From Archegozetes longisetosus (Eukaryota; Arthropoda; Arachnida; Sarcoptiformes; Trhypochthoniidae), in assembly GCA_018873245.2 (NCBI GenBank), contig JAEMBT020000005.1, positions 2,182,001-2,246,000 of the forward strand: DNA of 64,000 nucleotides. Direction: 5' to 3'. A program made the position numbers and the translations under genes. The notes below the pieces were generated by a model that searched no databases, had not been told where the DNA came from, and was given only the letters and a program-made list of their open reading frames with translations. This document shows positions 1-13,425 of this stretch, piece by piece (the first letter of the stretch is position 1; the number at the start of each line of letters is the position of its first letter).

Positions 1-870
1 GCATGACTCATACCCATTGACCATCTTTTTGATACTCTCAGTGCTATGGCGCGTATCGCCGTTCAAATGTTAGGGCCAGAAGTTATTATTATAATCCTCT
101 GCTAACGCAATTTGTTATATAAAGTACACGAACATTATTCTCACTGTTTTTAATATTTTTACTGACTGGTCAACTTTTACCTGACTTTCATTTTCTCTTT
201 GATGTTTTCTGCAAAAAGCAAATGTGTTTTCATATAAATGAGGCACTCACTTAACCATCAGATTCTCATCAGTTTACATCAAAACTGTTTGAATAGCTTT
301 TGTCATTGAATGAGAGAAATCAGTGTTGAAATAGGAATTGGGAGCAAGTTTTTAGTTGACTCTATCATATAGCTTGATGGTTAGGCTTTGGGTGAACTCA
401 TTTAGTCTATTGTGCAGTAAATTTGACATAATATTATTCATTTGCAATTAAACGGTTTACTCATGCTTACAGCTTAATAGGAATGCTTGGCTCACTCTAT
501 CCTGAGTTAGGGCTTGTTGTTGATAATTTGGACCCTGACTGCCATTCACGTCAAAATGCTATATGCCTCCAGCAATAATACGCTGATAATGATAATGATC
601 TGAAGCTAATGTTTAATAGCTGTACACTAAGTCAGAAGATGCTCGAAATGTATAAATATAACGTTCTGCTTAGCTATATTGAAACATTAGACAATGCCTA
701 CAATGAACACAAGCATAACTCACAAATGATGGTGTGATGACAAGAAGTGCAGAGGCAGTCAAACATTGTCTTAATCTGTTTGTTCAGCTGTTATAACTCC
801 ATTTGATTTTCGAATGCATGATTCATTGTGTAGTTTTACGTATACTTCCATTTATTTGGGCTAATGTCAA

Positions 871-944
871 GGCGAGAGATACAGAGGTTTGAGATACGAA
901 AGCGAGAGATATGAAGGCTTGAGACATGGAGGCGAGAGATATGA
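871..944. repeat. 30-bp tandem repeat, about 2.5 copies
   Basis: Units begin at 871, 901 and 931, each with the core GCGAGAGATA followed by a diverged GAGATA/GAGACA half. The copies differ at several positions. No function is suggested. Confidence 0.7.
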
Positions 945-1316
945 TAATAACCGAAATAGATATAACTTAGTTACACATTAATACTAGAGTACAGAATTTA
1001 TTGTTCGCATTTTTGTAGCAATTTTCTTACCAAAAGCTAATTACCTTCAGTGTAGTGATAGCTCCAGTAATACTAAGATAGAAAAATTGTATCTCTTATA
1101 AAAACCATTAAAGTCTTTTTTAATGTGAATCAATATAAAGACTGCGCTCTTTATATTTAAAAGTATATTAAAAAAGATAGAAAAATAGAAAGAGAGGCCG
1201 AAGTACTTTTTCTTATAGAGGATGCTTGTGCTTAGAGATGATTCGATCTCGCAAGTAGACAAGTCACGCAACTTGCCATTTAGTTTGCTCTTTGATGCGG
1301 ACGACTTGCATTAAAA

Positions 1317-1318
<2 letters not shown>

Positions 1319-1347
<29 letters not shown>
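1319..1347. repeat. (CT)n microsatellite
   Basis: About 14 uninterrupted CT dinucleotides. It lies upstream of the first visible beat-like exon and is probably neutral; a GAGA-factor-type site is possible but unsupported. Confidence 0.9.
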
Positions 1348-1350
<3 letters not shown>

Positions 1351-1763
1351 CATAAACACACATAACTTACTATAGTGTGCATTCTGTCAATTTATTTTGA
1401 GCGCATCACAAACTAGAGCGTATTCACCTTATTCTTCATGTATTCATTAACATTTGGCAGAGAAAAGAGCAAAGCTTCGTTTATAATTCATTTGCTCATC
1501 TCTGTGTCCATATATATGTTTGGCTTTGAAAGTCCCAAAAGGCTTTTCTCATTGTGTGGTATGGCGCTCACACTCACATCGCGCTCATTCTTATTTGTTT
1601 TCCCGTTTCGTGTATTTCTTTTAATTTAGAATAAATAAATAAAATCTAAATTTATTTTAGCTTTCCATCATTCGTATTGTTATCTAATGTCAAACTCGAT
1701 AGAAAATTGAATTTATAAGTTTATTCAACTCATACATAAATTTATTAGAATGATTGATTCGCA

Positions 1764-1809
1764 GGCCAAATAAGCGATTATCTCACGGACCAAATAAGCG
1801 ATTATCTAT
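1764..1809. repeat. Two-copy direct repeat, period about 23 bp
   Basis: Two adjacent copies share the core CCAAATAAGCGATTATCT. Both are intact, so the duplication is recent or constrained. They lie about 220 bases upstream of the exon at 2033. Confidence 0.7.
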
Positions 1810-2032
1810 TACACTGACTGCTATTAGTATGAGCTTGTTCATTATTTTTCAATTTAACTTTCACATATAGTCTCTCTTCTCTGAGTGCCATCATTCTCAC
1901 AATCATCTCAAACCATTAATATTGCGCGCTAAATAACTTGCTCTTAAAAATTTCATCAACCGCTTCACTGGTCACTTCACTCCTCGACTTCTCTTTCGAT
2001 TGTTCTCTTATTTTTATCCTTTTCAATTTCAG

Positions 2033-5000
2033 GTGTTCTGGCATTAAGATTGACTCGTGTTGATGTGCCCTCTTCTGTGATTATGGGCGACCCCGTATGG
2101 CTTAATTGTTCATACCAGTTGGAAGATGATGAACTCTATTCAATCAAATGGTATCATTCGAATGGTGAATCACATTCTAATGGAGAATTTTATCGGTGGT
2201 TACCGAAAGACAATCCTCCGGGCCAGAAGTATGATTCACGTGGAATATATCTAGACGTAAGTCAGTGTTACTGCAAAAGAGATAGGATTATTTTAGCAGT
2301 CGCTAAGTTGATTATTTACAATAATTGCTATTATCTTAACGGCAACACTCCTGGTATTTAATTATGAGATTGTTTTCTAGGTTTTTTTTTGTTTTATATC
2401 AATTTTAATCCTAGTTTTATCCTTAAATTGTTGTTTATTTCAGCCATAACTCACATTTAGCTGTCACGATAGCAGATATACTCTCACGTAATTCACTTGT
2501 GAAATACAACTGACAACTTTCACTGTAAAATTAACTATTCAATAGTAACTTGTTTTGAATTATTTATGATTTTTTATCAGGACAATAGATTATAATAAAT
2601 GTTTCATTTATTGACCGACACTCTTCATCAGAAATCCAGTCTTTCTAGTGATTTATCTTCTGATAATTCCCTTCTTTGATTTTAGACATAAGTTGGACAG
2701 CAATCAAATAATTGATTAGATAGTTATAGATCAAGTAGAGAGACTGTAGCATAGAAAAAAGTTTGAAAAAAATGTTGAGTACTACTTTATTTATAGCCTG
2801 AAAGTATATGTTTGTGACGTTTAACACGAGTCTAACTTAACTTAAATGATTTGATTATATGCCTTCTTTTCACTACTTTCCATTCTCTCAATTGATGAAA
2901 AAGATTTAAGACTTCTTTAAATGGTTTGCTTTTATAAAATCTGTTGAAATTTAAATTTCAATCTACTGTTAGGTTGTATTTGAAGCGTTTTTGAAGAATT
3001 AACTGAAAAGTCAAACTATTTGGAAGTTGACGAAAATAGAAAATAACTTAAGTCTCTGTATGTGAGAAAGTTTAAGCTGTGAACAGGAGTATAACAAACT
3101 CTTTCATAAAAATGAATAATTTATTTGTTTCTATTTCTATCTTATATTATTCCTTAAAAAATACTTGTGTTTTATTATACAATATATCTGTTCATTTCTC
3201 AATTATGTTATTCTCATTTACATAATTTATAAATTCATAAATAAAGAAAATAATCCCAAATTTATTATACCTTTTTCACATTCACTACTAAAATTTATTA
3301 TTCAATTACCAAGAACTTTCAACATTTCTCTTGCAAGTTAAACAAAAATAATATTAAAATTTGAAAATATAGTTCTAAGTCCAGATTATTTTGAATATAC
3401 TTATCGGAAGCGAATTTCTCGCATCATTCAAAGGTTTTTATTTTCAGAATATTCAAGGCAGACACGCATTCTTGGATTGAAGAATTTGCTAGAATTTGAT
3501 TTAGTAAAACCAGTACTTTTATTTGATTTCAACTTTAAACAAATAAGTTCTTTGCCTATCATACCAAAGTTGAAAGATTTCCAAAGCTCTAAATATATAC
3601 AAACTCTTTATAAGTTACAGCAAAACCTGCCAAACACTGTGTTTCACAAATATCTTTTGACTAATATTTATTACCGTAGAGAATAAGTGCGCCGAAAAAT
3701 GCTATCCATTTAGGTATTAATTTGTTTTAGACATTTTAATGGAATTGTAGTCATTTGTATGACAATGAAATTCGCCTATTGTTCACCTGCAGTAACACTC
3801 TGACGGAACTACAGGCGCTTGGATTTCAACAGTGTCTAATACCACCATTACATTAGCCGCAAACTTATTATTGTTATTATTATTATTATTATTATTAGAT
3901 GAATAGAAGGAGAAAAAGTAAATTTTCGAAAATACACAATCGAAACAAAAGCATGCGTCAATTGAGTCTCACCTGACACAACAAACAAAGCAAAGTAATA
4001 TGTCTTTTTTTGTGTAGTACCCCCGCAAAAATGAAGGCAATTTAGCTGGTATGCATGCATGATATTGCATAAAACATTGGAGCTTATTTCACAACTATAA
4101 TCGCGTTTTTCTCAAACTTTCTCTTTTCCTGTTTGTATGTGAAAGTTATGACAAAAAATAGACTGAATGGTTGAACTTAAGTGGTGTACTGTTCACTATT
4201 CATATAATACATGCTATACATTTTGTAATATTATAAAGTTTAGCTTAAGCAAAATGCATCTCTATATTTACTATGCAGGACATGATATATGAAAGCATGA
4301 GCTAAATTTCAAAATAGGATTATAAGTAATGCAGTTTTGTTTTTATTTTCTTCCTTTTCTGCATCATATTTATAGTTATCTAAATCGAGTTTTGGCAATG
4401 TATACCTTTCAATGACTGATCTTCATACTGATGGAACATTCAGATGTGAGGTAAGAATGTTTGCGAACTGTAAACATTTTGTTTCAGACCCATTTCTATA
4501 ATGATGGTCTTATTGTTACTCTAATTCTTATTCTTTCTCACCTAATAGGTCAGCGCTGAAGCTCCGAGTTTTCAAACAGTACGCAAAGAAAAAGAATTAA
4601 GAGTTTACAGTAAGTCTTAAACTTCATTAAGTTTATATCGAATTTTACATTAGATGAGATCACGTAATAATGCGCTTTAAAATCATTAATTTTAATTTAG
4701 CCAATAAATGAAGTCTAAAAATAACTTAAATGAGTAATAAACTAGTTGTGTATTTAATAAGAATATTGGACATATTCTAAGTTACCTGTAGATCGATATA
4801 TTGTATTGAATACTAAGGGGCTATGAGTATAATGTATGTTAGACTCAAGTAAAATAGGAGCACGCCATCAAACCATCATAATTATATATATGTATGGCAG
4901 GGAATAAATGCATCACTTTATCCCAAGCAATCGGAAGTTAGCCTCTCTTATTTGTGCATCATTTCCTAGCCTCAATATATGCGGCCAGTATCAAATCACC

Positions 5001-8000
5001 AAATTCCCAGAAGTTCCCCTGCTACACAATAGCCATGTCTAGGGTTCATGCACTCTCCACTAACGTACTCTCTAACGTACTCTCTGCCCATTACTTTATG
5101 AGAAATTGTCCCTCGCATTCAAATACAATTTGGCATTTGGTGTAATATAGTTTTAGCTAAACTCACATTGAACGGCCAGATATACTATAAACGTTTAAAC
5201 GCTTGAATAAGCTTTGTCAATGTCGTTCGGTTCTACAAATCAATAATATTGTGGATACGTGGAAAAAAATTATTTTTCCAGAGTTTGCAACCAATACGCA
5301 ATGGACAGTAAAACTTTTTTCTGAGCTTATTTACAGCCAAAGTAATGACATACTTATGGTCTAGTATGAATAGCCCTGCAGTACATTTGTTTCCCTCCGT
5401 AAGTTTATTTGGAGTGTTTCCCCATAATTAGGTGCTTTAGCCACACAAATAAAAAGGTGATGACCAACAATCACTAATAAAGACATCCATTCACATTAAC
5501 GGTTGCTCGCTCTTTATTAGACCGTCAAAAAAATTTTCTAGTATAGGCTCTAATGATGGCACATAACTTTCTAACTATTCTCTATTATTTAGTTAAATAG
5601 TATGCAGAAAAGGATTAGTAGACAGTAGTTTGTTTTTTGCCACATTTTGCCCCATTATCATTATATCTGCTGTGAAGCCTTTTCGACTTATTTAGCTAAA
5701 AAGCATGTCTAACAAAGTAAAAAGAAGTGCATTCTCGGCATGTTCATGTCTCTGCCTTGAGGGAGCGATTTGGTTATTTCTGGAGCAAACTTTGAAAATA
5801 TCATCATAGATGCATGTTTGCATTATTTGATGCTTCGCTCCACTGTCTCTACTTATTGTCTGAATTGATGCGCTGTAGTTTTGTTATTTTATTTTATTTT
5901 ATTTTATTCTAAAACAGTTATTTTGTTCAGGTCTATATAAAATTATTGCAATACTGTGCTATGCGATTGAAACAGTAATGGCTAAATATTAAATTATTTC
6001 TTCCTCCTTTTTCTATTATGTTATACTCTTATATCTTGTAATTTTCTTCTCATCTTTCTTTGTCTCGATGCGTGCCCAATGCTGTCAAACGCATTTCTTG
6101 TGATAGAATCCGATTTAGTCTGGCAATAGAAATCAGTACTGAAAGTATATATTTTGCTCATTTGCTCTAATTTCATTTCGAGACAATAATTAGCCCATAA
6201 AACTATTTTATTGACTTTTAATCTTATTCACAGCGCAAATAGCAATATTTGATCAGTTTTCGTCTAATTGAAAACTAATGAAATATAAGTGAATCATTTT
6301 AACATTAGTCTATTAGGCGAAGCAGGAATTGTTCATCAAACTTATCCATATTGTTCCATCGCGTGCTGAGCGACATATGCTAATTACAAGTCCCTCTCAG
6401 TTCTATACCTGTGTCTACTCGGTGGTCATTATGACATCAGTACCATCTGTTTGGTTCACATTCGGTGTGATATAGCTCTAAACATGCTCCCATTATTTGC
6501 CAATCTTTCAACTTTTCGCCGTGTTAGTGCTATTAAGTTCTATCTCTAATTCAAATAGCATTACAGATACAACTTTATAGCACTGATCCGACTTTATATT
6601 GTATTTTTTTTTTGGCACAACATCATCGAACAATTCATTTTTAGACATACTTTCCATAAATTAAGGCTCATTTGATCGTCTCGGTAATTAGTAATAATAG
6701 CTGAATATCTTCATCATCAGCCATTATGTTTCATATCACATATCACATTATTTATTCAAGTCTCGCCTGCCGTCAAAAAAGCCAAAATGGATATTCTCTT
6801 ATTATATTCCTCCTCCTTTTATCCTGAATTGCCTTTAGGGCAACTTTTGTGCCGATACTTTCCTCAAAAGCAATACTATTTTGGTTGTTGGGCCCAATGC
6901 TGTTAGTTTGAAACCGCTATGTTTTGATTAATGACAGTTTGTTATGAGATTTGTTTTGCAAAATTCTCTTTTTTCATACTTATTCAGTTGCACTGATCTC
7001 TTGCTAACTGTTAAAGTAATATATGCCTGACTAGTTCCACAGAGTCTTGCATAACTCCGATTTTTCATTTTGCAAAACTTCGTCTATTCCTCTTCTGCTA
7101 AACAGGAAATAAATGCGTTACTGCTTAATGTTGGCCAGCTTTGCCACTGTATATCCTCTATTTTGACAGATTTAGTCGATTCTTGATATAGTCTGGAGAC
7201 TTACTTGTATCTCATGCTCAATGCATTTACATTTCTTTATTATTTGAATACAGCCACAGTTTGCTTAGCAGAGGAAATATGAATAAATTAAATATTATTC
7301 TAACGAGGAAAGCGTTATTATAAATTTATATTAAGGATACTTTTCAGATGCAATTCAATCTGAAATGAATTTATGATCTATAATAAGCTATTATCGTGAC
7401 TGATATTATATATATATGAAATATATTTTACTAGTTTTCTAAACTCTTTATATTATTGCATATTATCTAATCTTTAGTAATAATGATGCCTCCAGTAATA
7501 GGTTTTTTAATGGCTCTTTTTTCCTATTTGTAACAATGAATTATATTCCCTTATACTTAATTTCATCATCTACTCCATTGTCAGCTTGCTAAATATTCTA
7601 TGACGTCTTTAATCAATTTTAAATTATTTATCATTAAATATAACAAAACCCATTTGATTCTTATCCGTCCCTGCAGTGCAATTATACCACAAATTATTTT
7701 ATATTTCAATTCAAAAGTTATGCAAAATATCTCTTATCCTTATTGATTGGCTGCAACTTGTCGACAATCGGACTCAAGTTTCTGCTCAGCTTTCAGTACT
7801 GTTGGCGGAATTTCAAGGATTCTAATTAGTTATGAGTAGCAAAAATATTTATTTATTCATAATTTATGTGTCATATGCCTAAAACTAGTTTCCTTATAAA
7901 TTGCTTTCTTTATGTCTTTGCCTTCAAAGCCTATTAATATTTCAACACGTGATTAATCAGTAATTGACATTATTTTTGATCGTGCTATGAATTATGCTTT

Positions 8001-9214
8001 TGTTTACCACAGTTTATTACGACAGAAGGTGGAAAGGAGGACCAAATGCGAACATATCTGAGGCATGATTTGTGGATAAAAAATATTTTTCTCCTTGCTC
8101 TAGTTATGAGTTATTTACTAAAAAATCAATAGAAAAATTGGCTCAAATTTTCAAGTAGCAAATACATTTTCCATAAAAATAACTAATTTGTTGAAATCTC
8201 TGTTCAATCATTGAATTTGTGAGAATGGCTGAGCACAAGCGTTCATAATTTGAGATATGATTGATATTAAAAGGCCTAATGTTGAAAATTTTATAAATTG
8301 ATAGACCCGGCAGATAAGAGTTGCTAATCGTTTGTGTCAAATGTATTGCTGGTTTGCCGCACTGTTCGGTAATTTAGACGATATGAAAGCGAAGAATATA
8401 TGAACCGTATAGAAAGTAACTGATATAACGTTTAGAACTACAATTGTGACAAAAAAAATCTTTTTATTGATTAATCCTCTAATGGCTAACTAAATCAACT
8501 ACAAATCATCAAAGTGGCAATCTATCTTTTCTCCATTTTGATCTTTGAATCAACCTTCCAGTTATTAATTGGAGAACTAGTTATAAAGCGTTTATTGAGC
8601 AACCCAATCTAATGGTTTTTGTGGATCCCAATTGAGGAATAGCTTATCAAATATGAATTGAATACCTCATTTCTAGCACTGCGCTCACATCAAAGTCAGT
8701 CTGGATTAAAACAAAGCTTCTAATATGCAAATATGGCCGAAAGTGCGTAAAGTGATTAAATTGGTTATGATTGACAAAAATAATTAAGTGCAGTTCTGAT
8801 AGAAGTAGAGATAGTAAACTTATATAATCTACAATCTGGTTTTGACTACCGTTCATCAGAACATAGTTGTTATGTTAGTCTATCTTTTCAAATATTTTAT
8901 TTTGCATTGTTGGTGAGATAGCATTGTTGGTAAGATAACATTGTTGGTAACTTTCATTTCCTGCAAAACGAAGGGCAGGTGGTGTTAGTATTGGGGGTGT
9001 TTAGTACGGCTGATGTCGTTAACTCAATGTGAATTTGTTTCAGTGGCGGCAAAGTAGACGTGGTGTTAGAGCATTACAAATGAATCGCATTTCAATGATC
9101 AATGGATGACGCACTAGTTCTCAACTAAAGCAATTTTTAAAAAGTTGTTTAGTTGCGAGTATTTTTACTGCGCTTTCAAAATAGGATTATGTTTAGCGAG
9201 TGCTTTAATACCTC

Positions 9215-9249
<35 letters not shown>

Positions 9250-11520
9250 ATGGTGTGGTATGCACTATATTACATACTGTATATGATGATTATCTATATT
9301 ATACAGTTATGCTGAACTGCATGAGTAGCTGCTATTTGCTAAAAAGTTCATTACCAAATGATTTTTGGTGCTCTATCGAAGGGAAAACTAGAACATTGAA
9401 CATCCTCTTCTCTCAGTGTGGTTCTCTCCTCTTCTATCTGATGAAGGCATACACCACACGGTTTTTGGCCACTGAAGCGTAATGGCGATGAGTATTGAGA
9501 GAGCTTTGGGTTGGGGAGAAAATTTTCAATTACATATAAAAGGGATAAGCTCTAGTTTGGCAGTCTATCTAATGGCACATATACTCAACTCCACTCCTGT
9601 CTGCCAACAAAATGATGCATAAAATGTTTCCAGGCAAATCATGCAGACTTAGTAACCTATCGGGAATTGCAGACCATGAGTGTGATGAAAGTTTCCAAAT
9701 TTTCACTCAGTTATTAGTTTGTTTTTTCTCTCACTAAAACATAAACTGAACTAAACTACAGCATTCTTAACAAAATGTTACTTCACTCCTGCTGATCAAA
9801 CGCATCATTCCGTAGAATTTGGGCACATATTGCCTGAACGCATGCTGTGAATGACTTGTCATTTATATTCTCTTTTTGCGGTCGACTTTACTTCCGCTCA
9901 CTTGAGCGGTATTTTTAATAATTCTTATTTAAAGTAATGTTGTGTGAAAAAAGGCATAAAACTATTTTCAAAGGCATCAAATGCCAAAATGAATTGACAG
10001 GAAATTAAAAATGAGGTGAAACCACCCTTTTTCTATTAGAATTTTGTTATTATTTTAAATGTAGGTTTGCCTAAAGAGGGCCCTTCCATAACAGGAATAC
10101 GTGCACAACAATACGGAATTGGAGATTTAGGTAAAACTTTTCATAATTCCAATCTATTTCAAGTCTATTTCAATTTAATTATTTCTCTTCGATAGTCAAT
10201 GTGACGTGTCACGCCGGACCCTCAAAGGTAATAATTATTCGGAAACTCTTTCAATTCTTAGATCAAAGTATTTCAGTCTTGATTTTGAAATCATAGACTT
10301 CCTCAAAAGTAAGCTTAAAAACGCTTGAACTCAAGCTTCACATCTGGCTTTTGAATACTGTGTTAGGTTGAGCTTATAAAATTAAGTTTTTATTAAAACA
10401 GACAGGATAACTTTTGTGATTATTAACTATCTCTCAGAATAATTAAATTAATGAAAAATTAAGATCAACAAAGATTATATATTTTTGACCCATATATACG
10501 TAACAAGTTAAGTGGGCAAGTTCGACTCTAACAGATCTAGACTTGTAGTAATCAAAGTAAAATTAGGATCAAAATTAAATATTCAATTTGACGATAGCCT
10601 CAATCAACGCTCTCATGGTTCATAAATGGTGAACCGGCGGATGAGTCGTATTTGCGCCAGATTTCGAATCCCAAAAGTAGAGATGGTTTACAGGAATCTT
10701 CACTACAGTTACAGTTCAATGCAGACAGATATCAATTTATTAATGGCATAATAAAGCTTCGTTGCACAAGTGTCATATCTCAGGCATATTCAATGAGCAG
10801 CGAAGAAATTATAGTATCAGAACACGCAAAAGCATCTCATACTCATTCAGGTATTACATAAATAATGGATTATTTTTTAGTAATTTCACTAATTTTGCTC
10901 TGACTTGGAGTTACAGTTCATGAAAGCGAGGGTCCTATCATTACCGGAGGGCGTCCGAGCTATAACATTGGAGATCTCGTTAATCTCACCTGTACTTCTT
11001 CTAAGTCCTTCCCTGCACCGCAACTCAAATTTTACATTAATGAAAAAGAGGTAATCAAATCAATGAGCCATTACTTGACTTCTCGTATAATCCACTTTCT
11101 ATTATTAAAAATCTTTTATAGTGTCTCTTATTTGTTCCAATGAAAACTTAATTTTTTCGGATCAAAATTTATGTTATTTTCATATATTAGGCACGACAAG
11201 AGTATTTGCGTACTTATCCAAAAGTGCAATTCGATGATGGAAGAGAAATATCAGCGTTAGGTCTTCAATTTAGAGTCGATCATAAACATTTTGGTGGTTC
11301 TTCTACCTCCAAAAGGCGTACTAATTTTAACAAAGATAGTCAACAGATTAGATTAAAATGTACGGCAACTTTGGAAAAAGTTATCGATACTTCAAGCAGA
11401 GAAACTATTATAGGAAGTAGTCAACAAAGTTCAGGACTGCATATTGCAGAAAATAAAGCTGGTTTGTTCATTAGTACTACGAGAGTTATTATGAATTTAC
11501 CAAATAGCCCAACTTTTTAA
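2033..11520 (+). CDS. Beaten-path (beat) family Ig protein, 5'-incomplete
   Basis: Beat proteins are secreted or membrane-anchored two-Ig proteins that steer motor-axon defasciculation and bind Side receptors. Exons read: 2033-2256, 4376-4450, 4549-4609, 10065-10130, 10196-10227, 10598-10850, 10917-11050 and 11191-11520 (TAA). All junctions keep frame, giving at least 390 residues. The first three exons form the V-type Ig1: LNCSYQLEDDELYSIKWYH, a LPKDNPPGQ segment, then TFRCEVSAEAPSF, all typical of beat. Two second-type Ig domains follow. The first is encoded at 10065-10850 (VNVTC...LSWFING...LRCTS). The second is encoded at 10917-11520 (VNLTC...LKFYINEKE...LKCTA). After the last Ig there is no membrane segment, so this form should be secreted. 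The signal peptide is missing because the 5' exon was not found. Family identity is firm; which of the several beat paralogues it is cannot be told. Confidence 0.85.
2257..4375. other. Intron of the beat-like gene (2.1 kb)
   Basis: Bounded by GTAAGT after the codon GAC at 2254-2256 and by ATTTATAG before 4376, phase 0. It is AT-rich, contains a TTA microsatellite, and shows no recognisable exon or mobile element. Its open frames at 2645-2827 (minus), 3477-3686 and 3848-4060 (minus) have no family signature. Confidence 0.75.
3865..3897. repeat. (TTA)n microsatellite
   Basis: About 11 TTA units with one TTG interruption, inside an intron of the beat-like gene. Confidence 0.9.
5884..5908. repeat. 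(TTTTA)n microsatellite
   Basis: Five tandem TTTTA units in the long beat-like intron. Confidence 0.85.
9212..9248. repeat. (TC)n microsatellite
   Basis: About 18 CT/TC dinucleotides with one CAC interruption, in the long beat-like intron. Confidence 0.9.
10065..10850 (+). other. Duplicated Ig2 module of the beat-like gene (phase 1-1 cassette)
   Basis: Three exons (10065-10130, 10196-10227, 10598-10850) encode one complete Ig domain with both cysteines and the central Trp (VTC, LSWFING, LRCTS). The module enters and leaves in phase 1, the same phase as entry to the next Ig2 module at 10917. It can therefore be included for a three-Ig protein or skipped for a normal two-Ig beat without a frame change. 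Its intron positions differ from the downstream copy: one extra 65-base intron follows GDL, and the next intron lies before the Trp rather than after the YIN motif. This suggests an old duplication. Confidence 0.75.
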
Positions 11521-11583
11521 CAGTTTACATTAATTAAACCCAAATTCACATTGATTCAATTCAACTTGACGTTGATTGAACCC

Positions 11584-11589
11584 AATAAA
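11584..11589 (+). terminator. Candidate polyadenylation signal of the beat-like gene
   Basis: AATAAA lies 64 bases after the stop codon at 11518-11520. A signal at this distance would give a very short 3' UTR. Confidence 0.5.
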
Positions 11590-11889
11590 ACCCAAATCAT
11601 TAGTTTAGCTTATTTTGGTTTCAGATGTAAACCTTATGTAATCAGATGAATAATGTTTTTATAGCTGAAAGTCATTTTGAATGAAGCGGTAAATTCATAA
11701 TATCGCGAGTTATGTATTATATAGAATGGATGTGTCAATTGAGTATTGTTATCGTTTCTCATGTATAGTAAATATGAACAGAGGCCATACACAAATTTAT
11801 TCTTTACTGTCAACGCAAATACTTGTGCTATTAATATGCTGTTACACAACAATGTGGTCGTAGAGTGACAGCAACTGCAACAACAAAAA

Positions 11890-11934
11890 ATCTAACTCAA
11901 CAAAATTTAACTCAACTAAATCTAACTCAACCGA
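11890..11934. repeat. 15-bp tandem repeat, 3 copies
   Basis: Three adjacent 15-mers of the form ATYTAACTCAACNRA start at 11890, 11905 and 11920. They lie in the convergent intergenic region; no function is apparent. Confidence 0.75.
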
Positions 11935-13419
11935 CTAGACTGTGCTGCGAAAATGCAAACATTTACGATCAATCGCACAAACATTGCAAAATCTCGGCAG
12001 TACAATGAAGACTAAGCAATAGTGTGTGTGTGTATTTGTAATTTGAAGTGAAAGAATCGGTGAACAATATTAAAGAAACGTTTTTTGATACCTGTGCTTC
12101 TCGTTGAGAGGAAAGGCAGGGAATCATAGCTTAACGCTGCAAACTGTGATTTATGTAAAAAGTGTCGTCTAAAACACGAGTCTAATATCATTGCATTAGT
12201 GGAAAGAATGGTCCACAAAATGATAAATACTAGTCTCAAAATGAATCAACAGAAAAGAAAAATAAACAGCGACTAAAAGACAAAATAGAAAAAAATAAGA
12301 ATAAGAGTGAAATCTGTGTTGGCGCTACCACTGCAATAACAATCATCAACACTAAAGTCATTCCAGTGATTGTTTTCTTTTGTACAAAAACGTTATCCAA
12401 ATATCATAAACCATTCGGGAAAGTGAGACTAAATTTTCTTCTGGTTTTTAAACATTCTCTGCAGAGTTTTTTTAATTTAACGGAAAACTAATCATTTGTA
12501 AGCTGTGAAGTCCATATTGAAAAAAGTTAACATTCTTTCAAAAACTTTTCAAAACTTTCGAAAACATTTGAACCACAAAAAGATTTATAGATTATATTCG
12601 GATATTTTTGAGGCACTTCTATTGTAACTATTATTTAAGAATGAGACAAATCAATAGTTAATCGAAATGAGAGTTGAGTCATTTAAAGTTATTTAATGAG
12701 ATTATAAAACCTTTTTTGAGAGACTTTCTGTCTTTCTATTAATATAAAAAGTTAACAAATGGATGAAACAGTTTATTCTTTTTCTTGAAATGAAAATAAG
12801 AGTTATATAATTATCATTTTTGGTGTACCCATTATTGCAACACATTATTCCACATTAAATGTCGATTATTCTTATTTATTGTTAATTCAATTATTTAATT
12901 AGTCGCAACTTTCGGTTAGAAATTCAAAGAATATTCACTCAATTAAACTGTAGCTAAAAGAATGGCTCGCCATCTGTTTGTCATCAATTTGTATAAAGAT
13001 TCAGTCACTGTATTCTCGATTGACATCCAGTATATTCTCGTTGCATAGAGTTTAACTTTCGAGAACTACAGTAGATTCCCTAAAACAACCGGTTACTCAA
13101 ATCAATCAAAAAATGATTTTTAGGTAATTTTTGAAGAAAGAATATACAGTAATGACTGCCTTATTATCTTATTGATAGTGTGGTCTGAAGATTTAAGAGT
13201 TAGTTGATGTAAGTTTCTATCTTAAAGAATGAACAAAATTGAGCTTTCAGTTAATGCCTCATTAAATTTTGAAGTTATTTGAAGGACTAAATGAGTTTTA
13301 GTTACGAATGAATGACATTCTATTAGTTGAACAAAAATTGATCAAACATCAAGCTCATTCATCTCTCATTGTTCAACATCTAATGAATGGAACGAACTTG
13401 AAATAAAAAATTCATTCAG

Positions 13420-13425
13420 TTTATT
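13420..13425 (-). terminator. Candidate polyadenylation signal of the laminin gene
   Basis: Reads AATAAA on the minus strand, about 158 bases downstream of the laminin stop codon. Confidence 0.4.

Larger units (their letters stand above)
1..2032. other. No exon recognised; 5' flank or intron of the beat-like gene
   Basis: No reading frame here resembles a known protein, and the short open frames show no family signature. The exon at 2033 starts after a strong pyrimidine-rich acceptor and in phase 1, so the signal-peptide exon of the beat-like gene must lie here or left of the window; I could not identify it. The stretch contains a TC tract and two short direct repeats, listed separately. Confidence 0.5.
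4610..10064. other. Long intron of the beat-like gene (5.5 kb)
   Basis: It separates the Ig1 exons from the Ig2 exons, with donor GTAAGT at 4610 and acceptor TGTAG at 10060-10064, phase 1. I see no exon, RNA gene or transposon in it. It contains a TTTTA tract and a TC tract. The longest open frame (9153-9482) runs through the TC tract and codes Ser-Leu repeats, so it is not a gene. Confidence 0.75.

Noticed and set aside
1438..1629. 63-codon hydrophobic open frame upstream of the beat-like exons, considered as a signal-peptide exon
   Set aside because: Its hydrophobic stretch is not N-terminal and I found no donor that would join it in phase 1 to 2033.
9153..9482. 109-codon plus-strand open frame
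   Set aside because: Much of it is a Ser-Leu run from the TC microsatellite; no family signature and it lies in the long beat-like intron.
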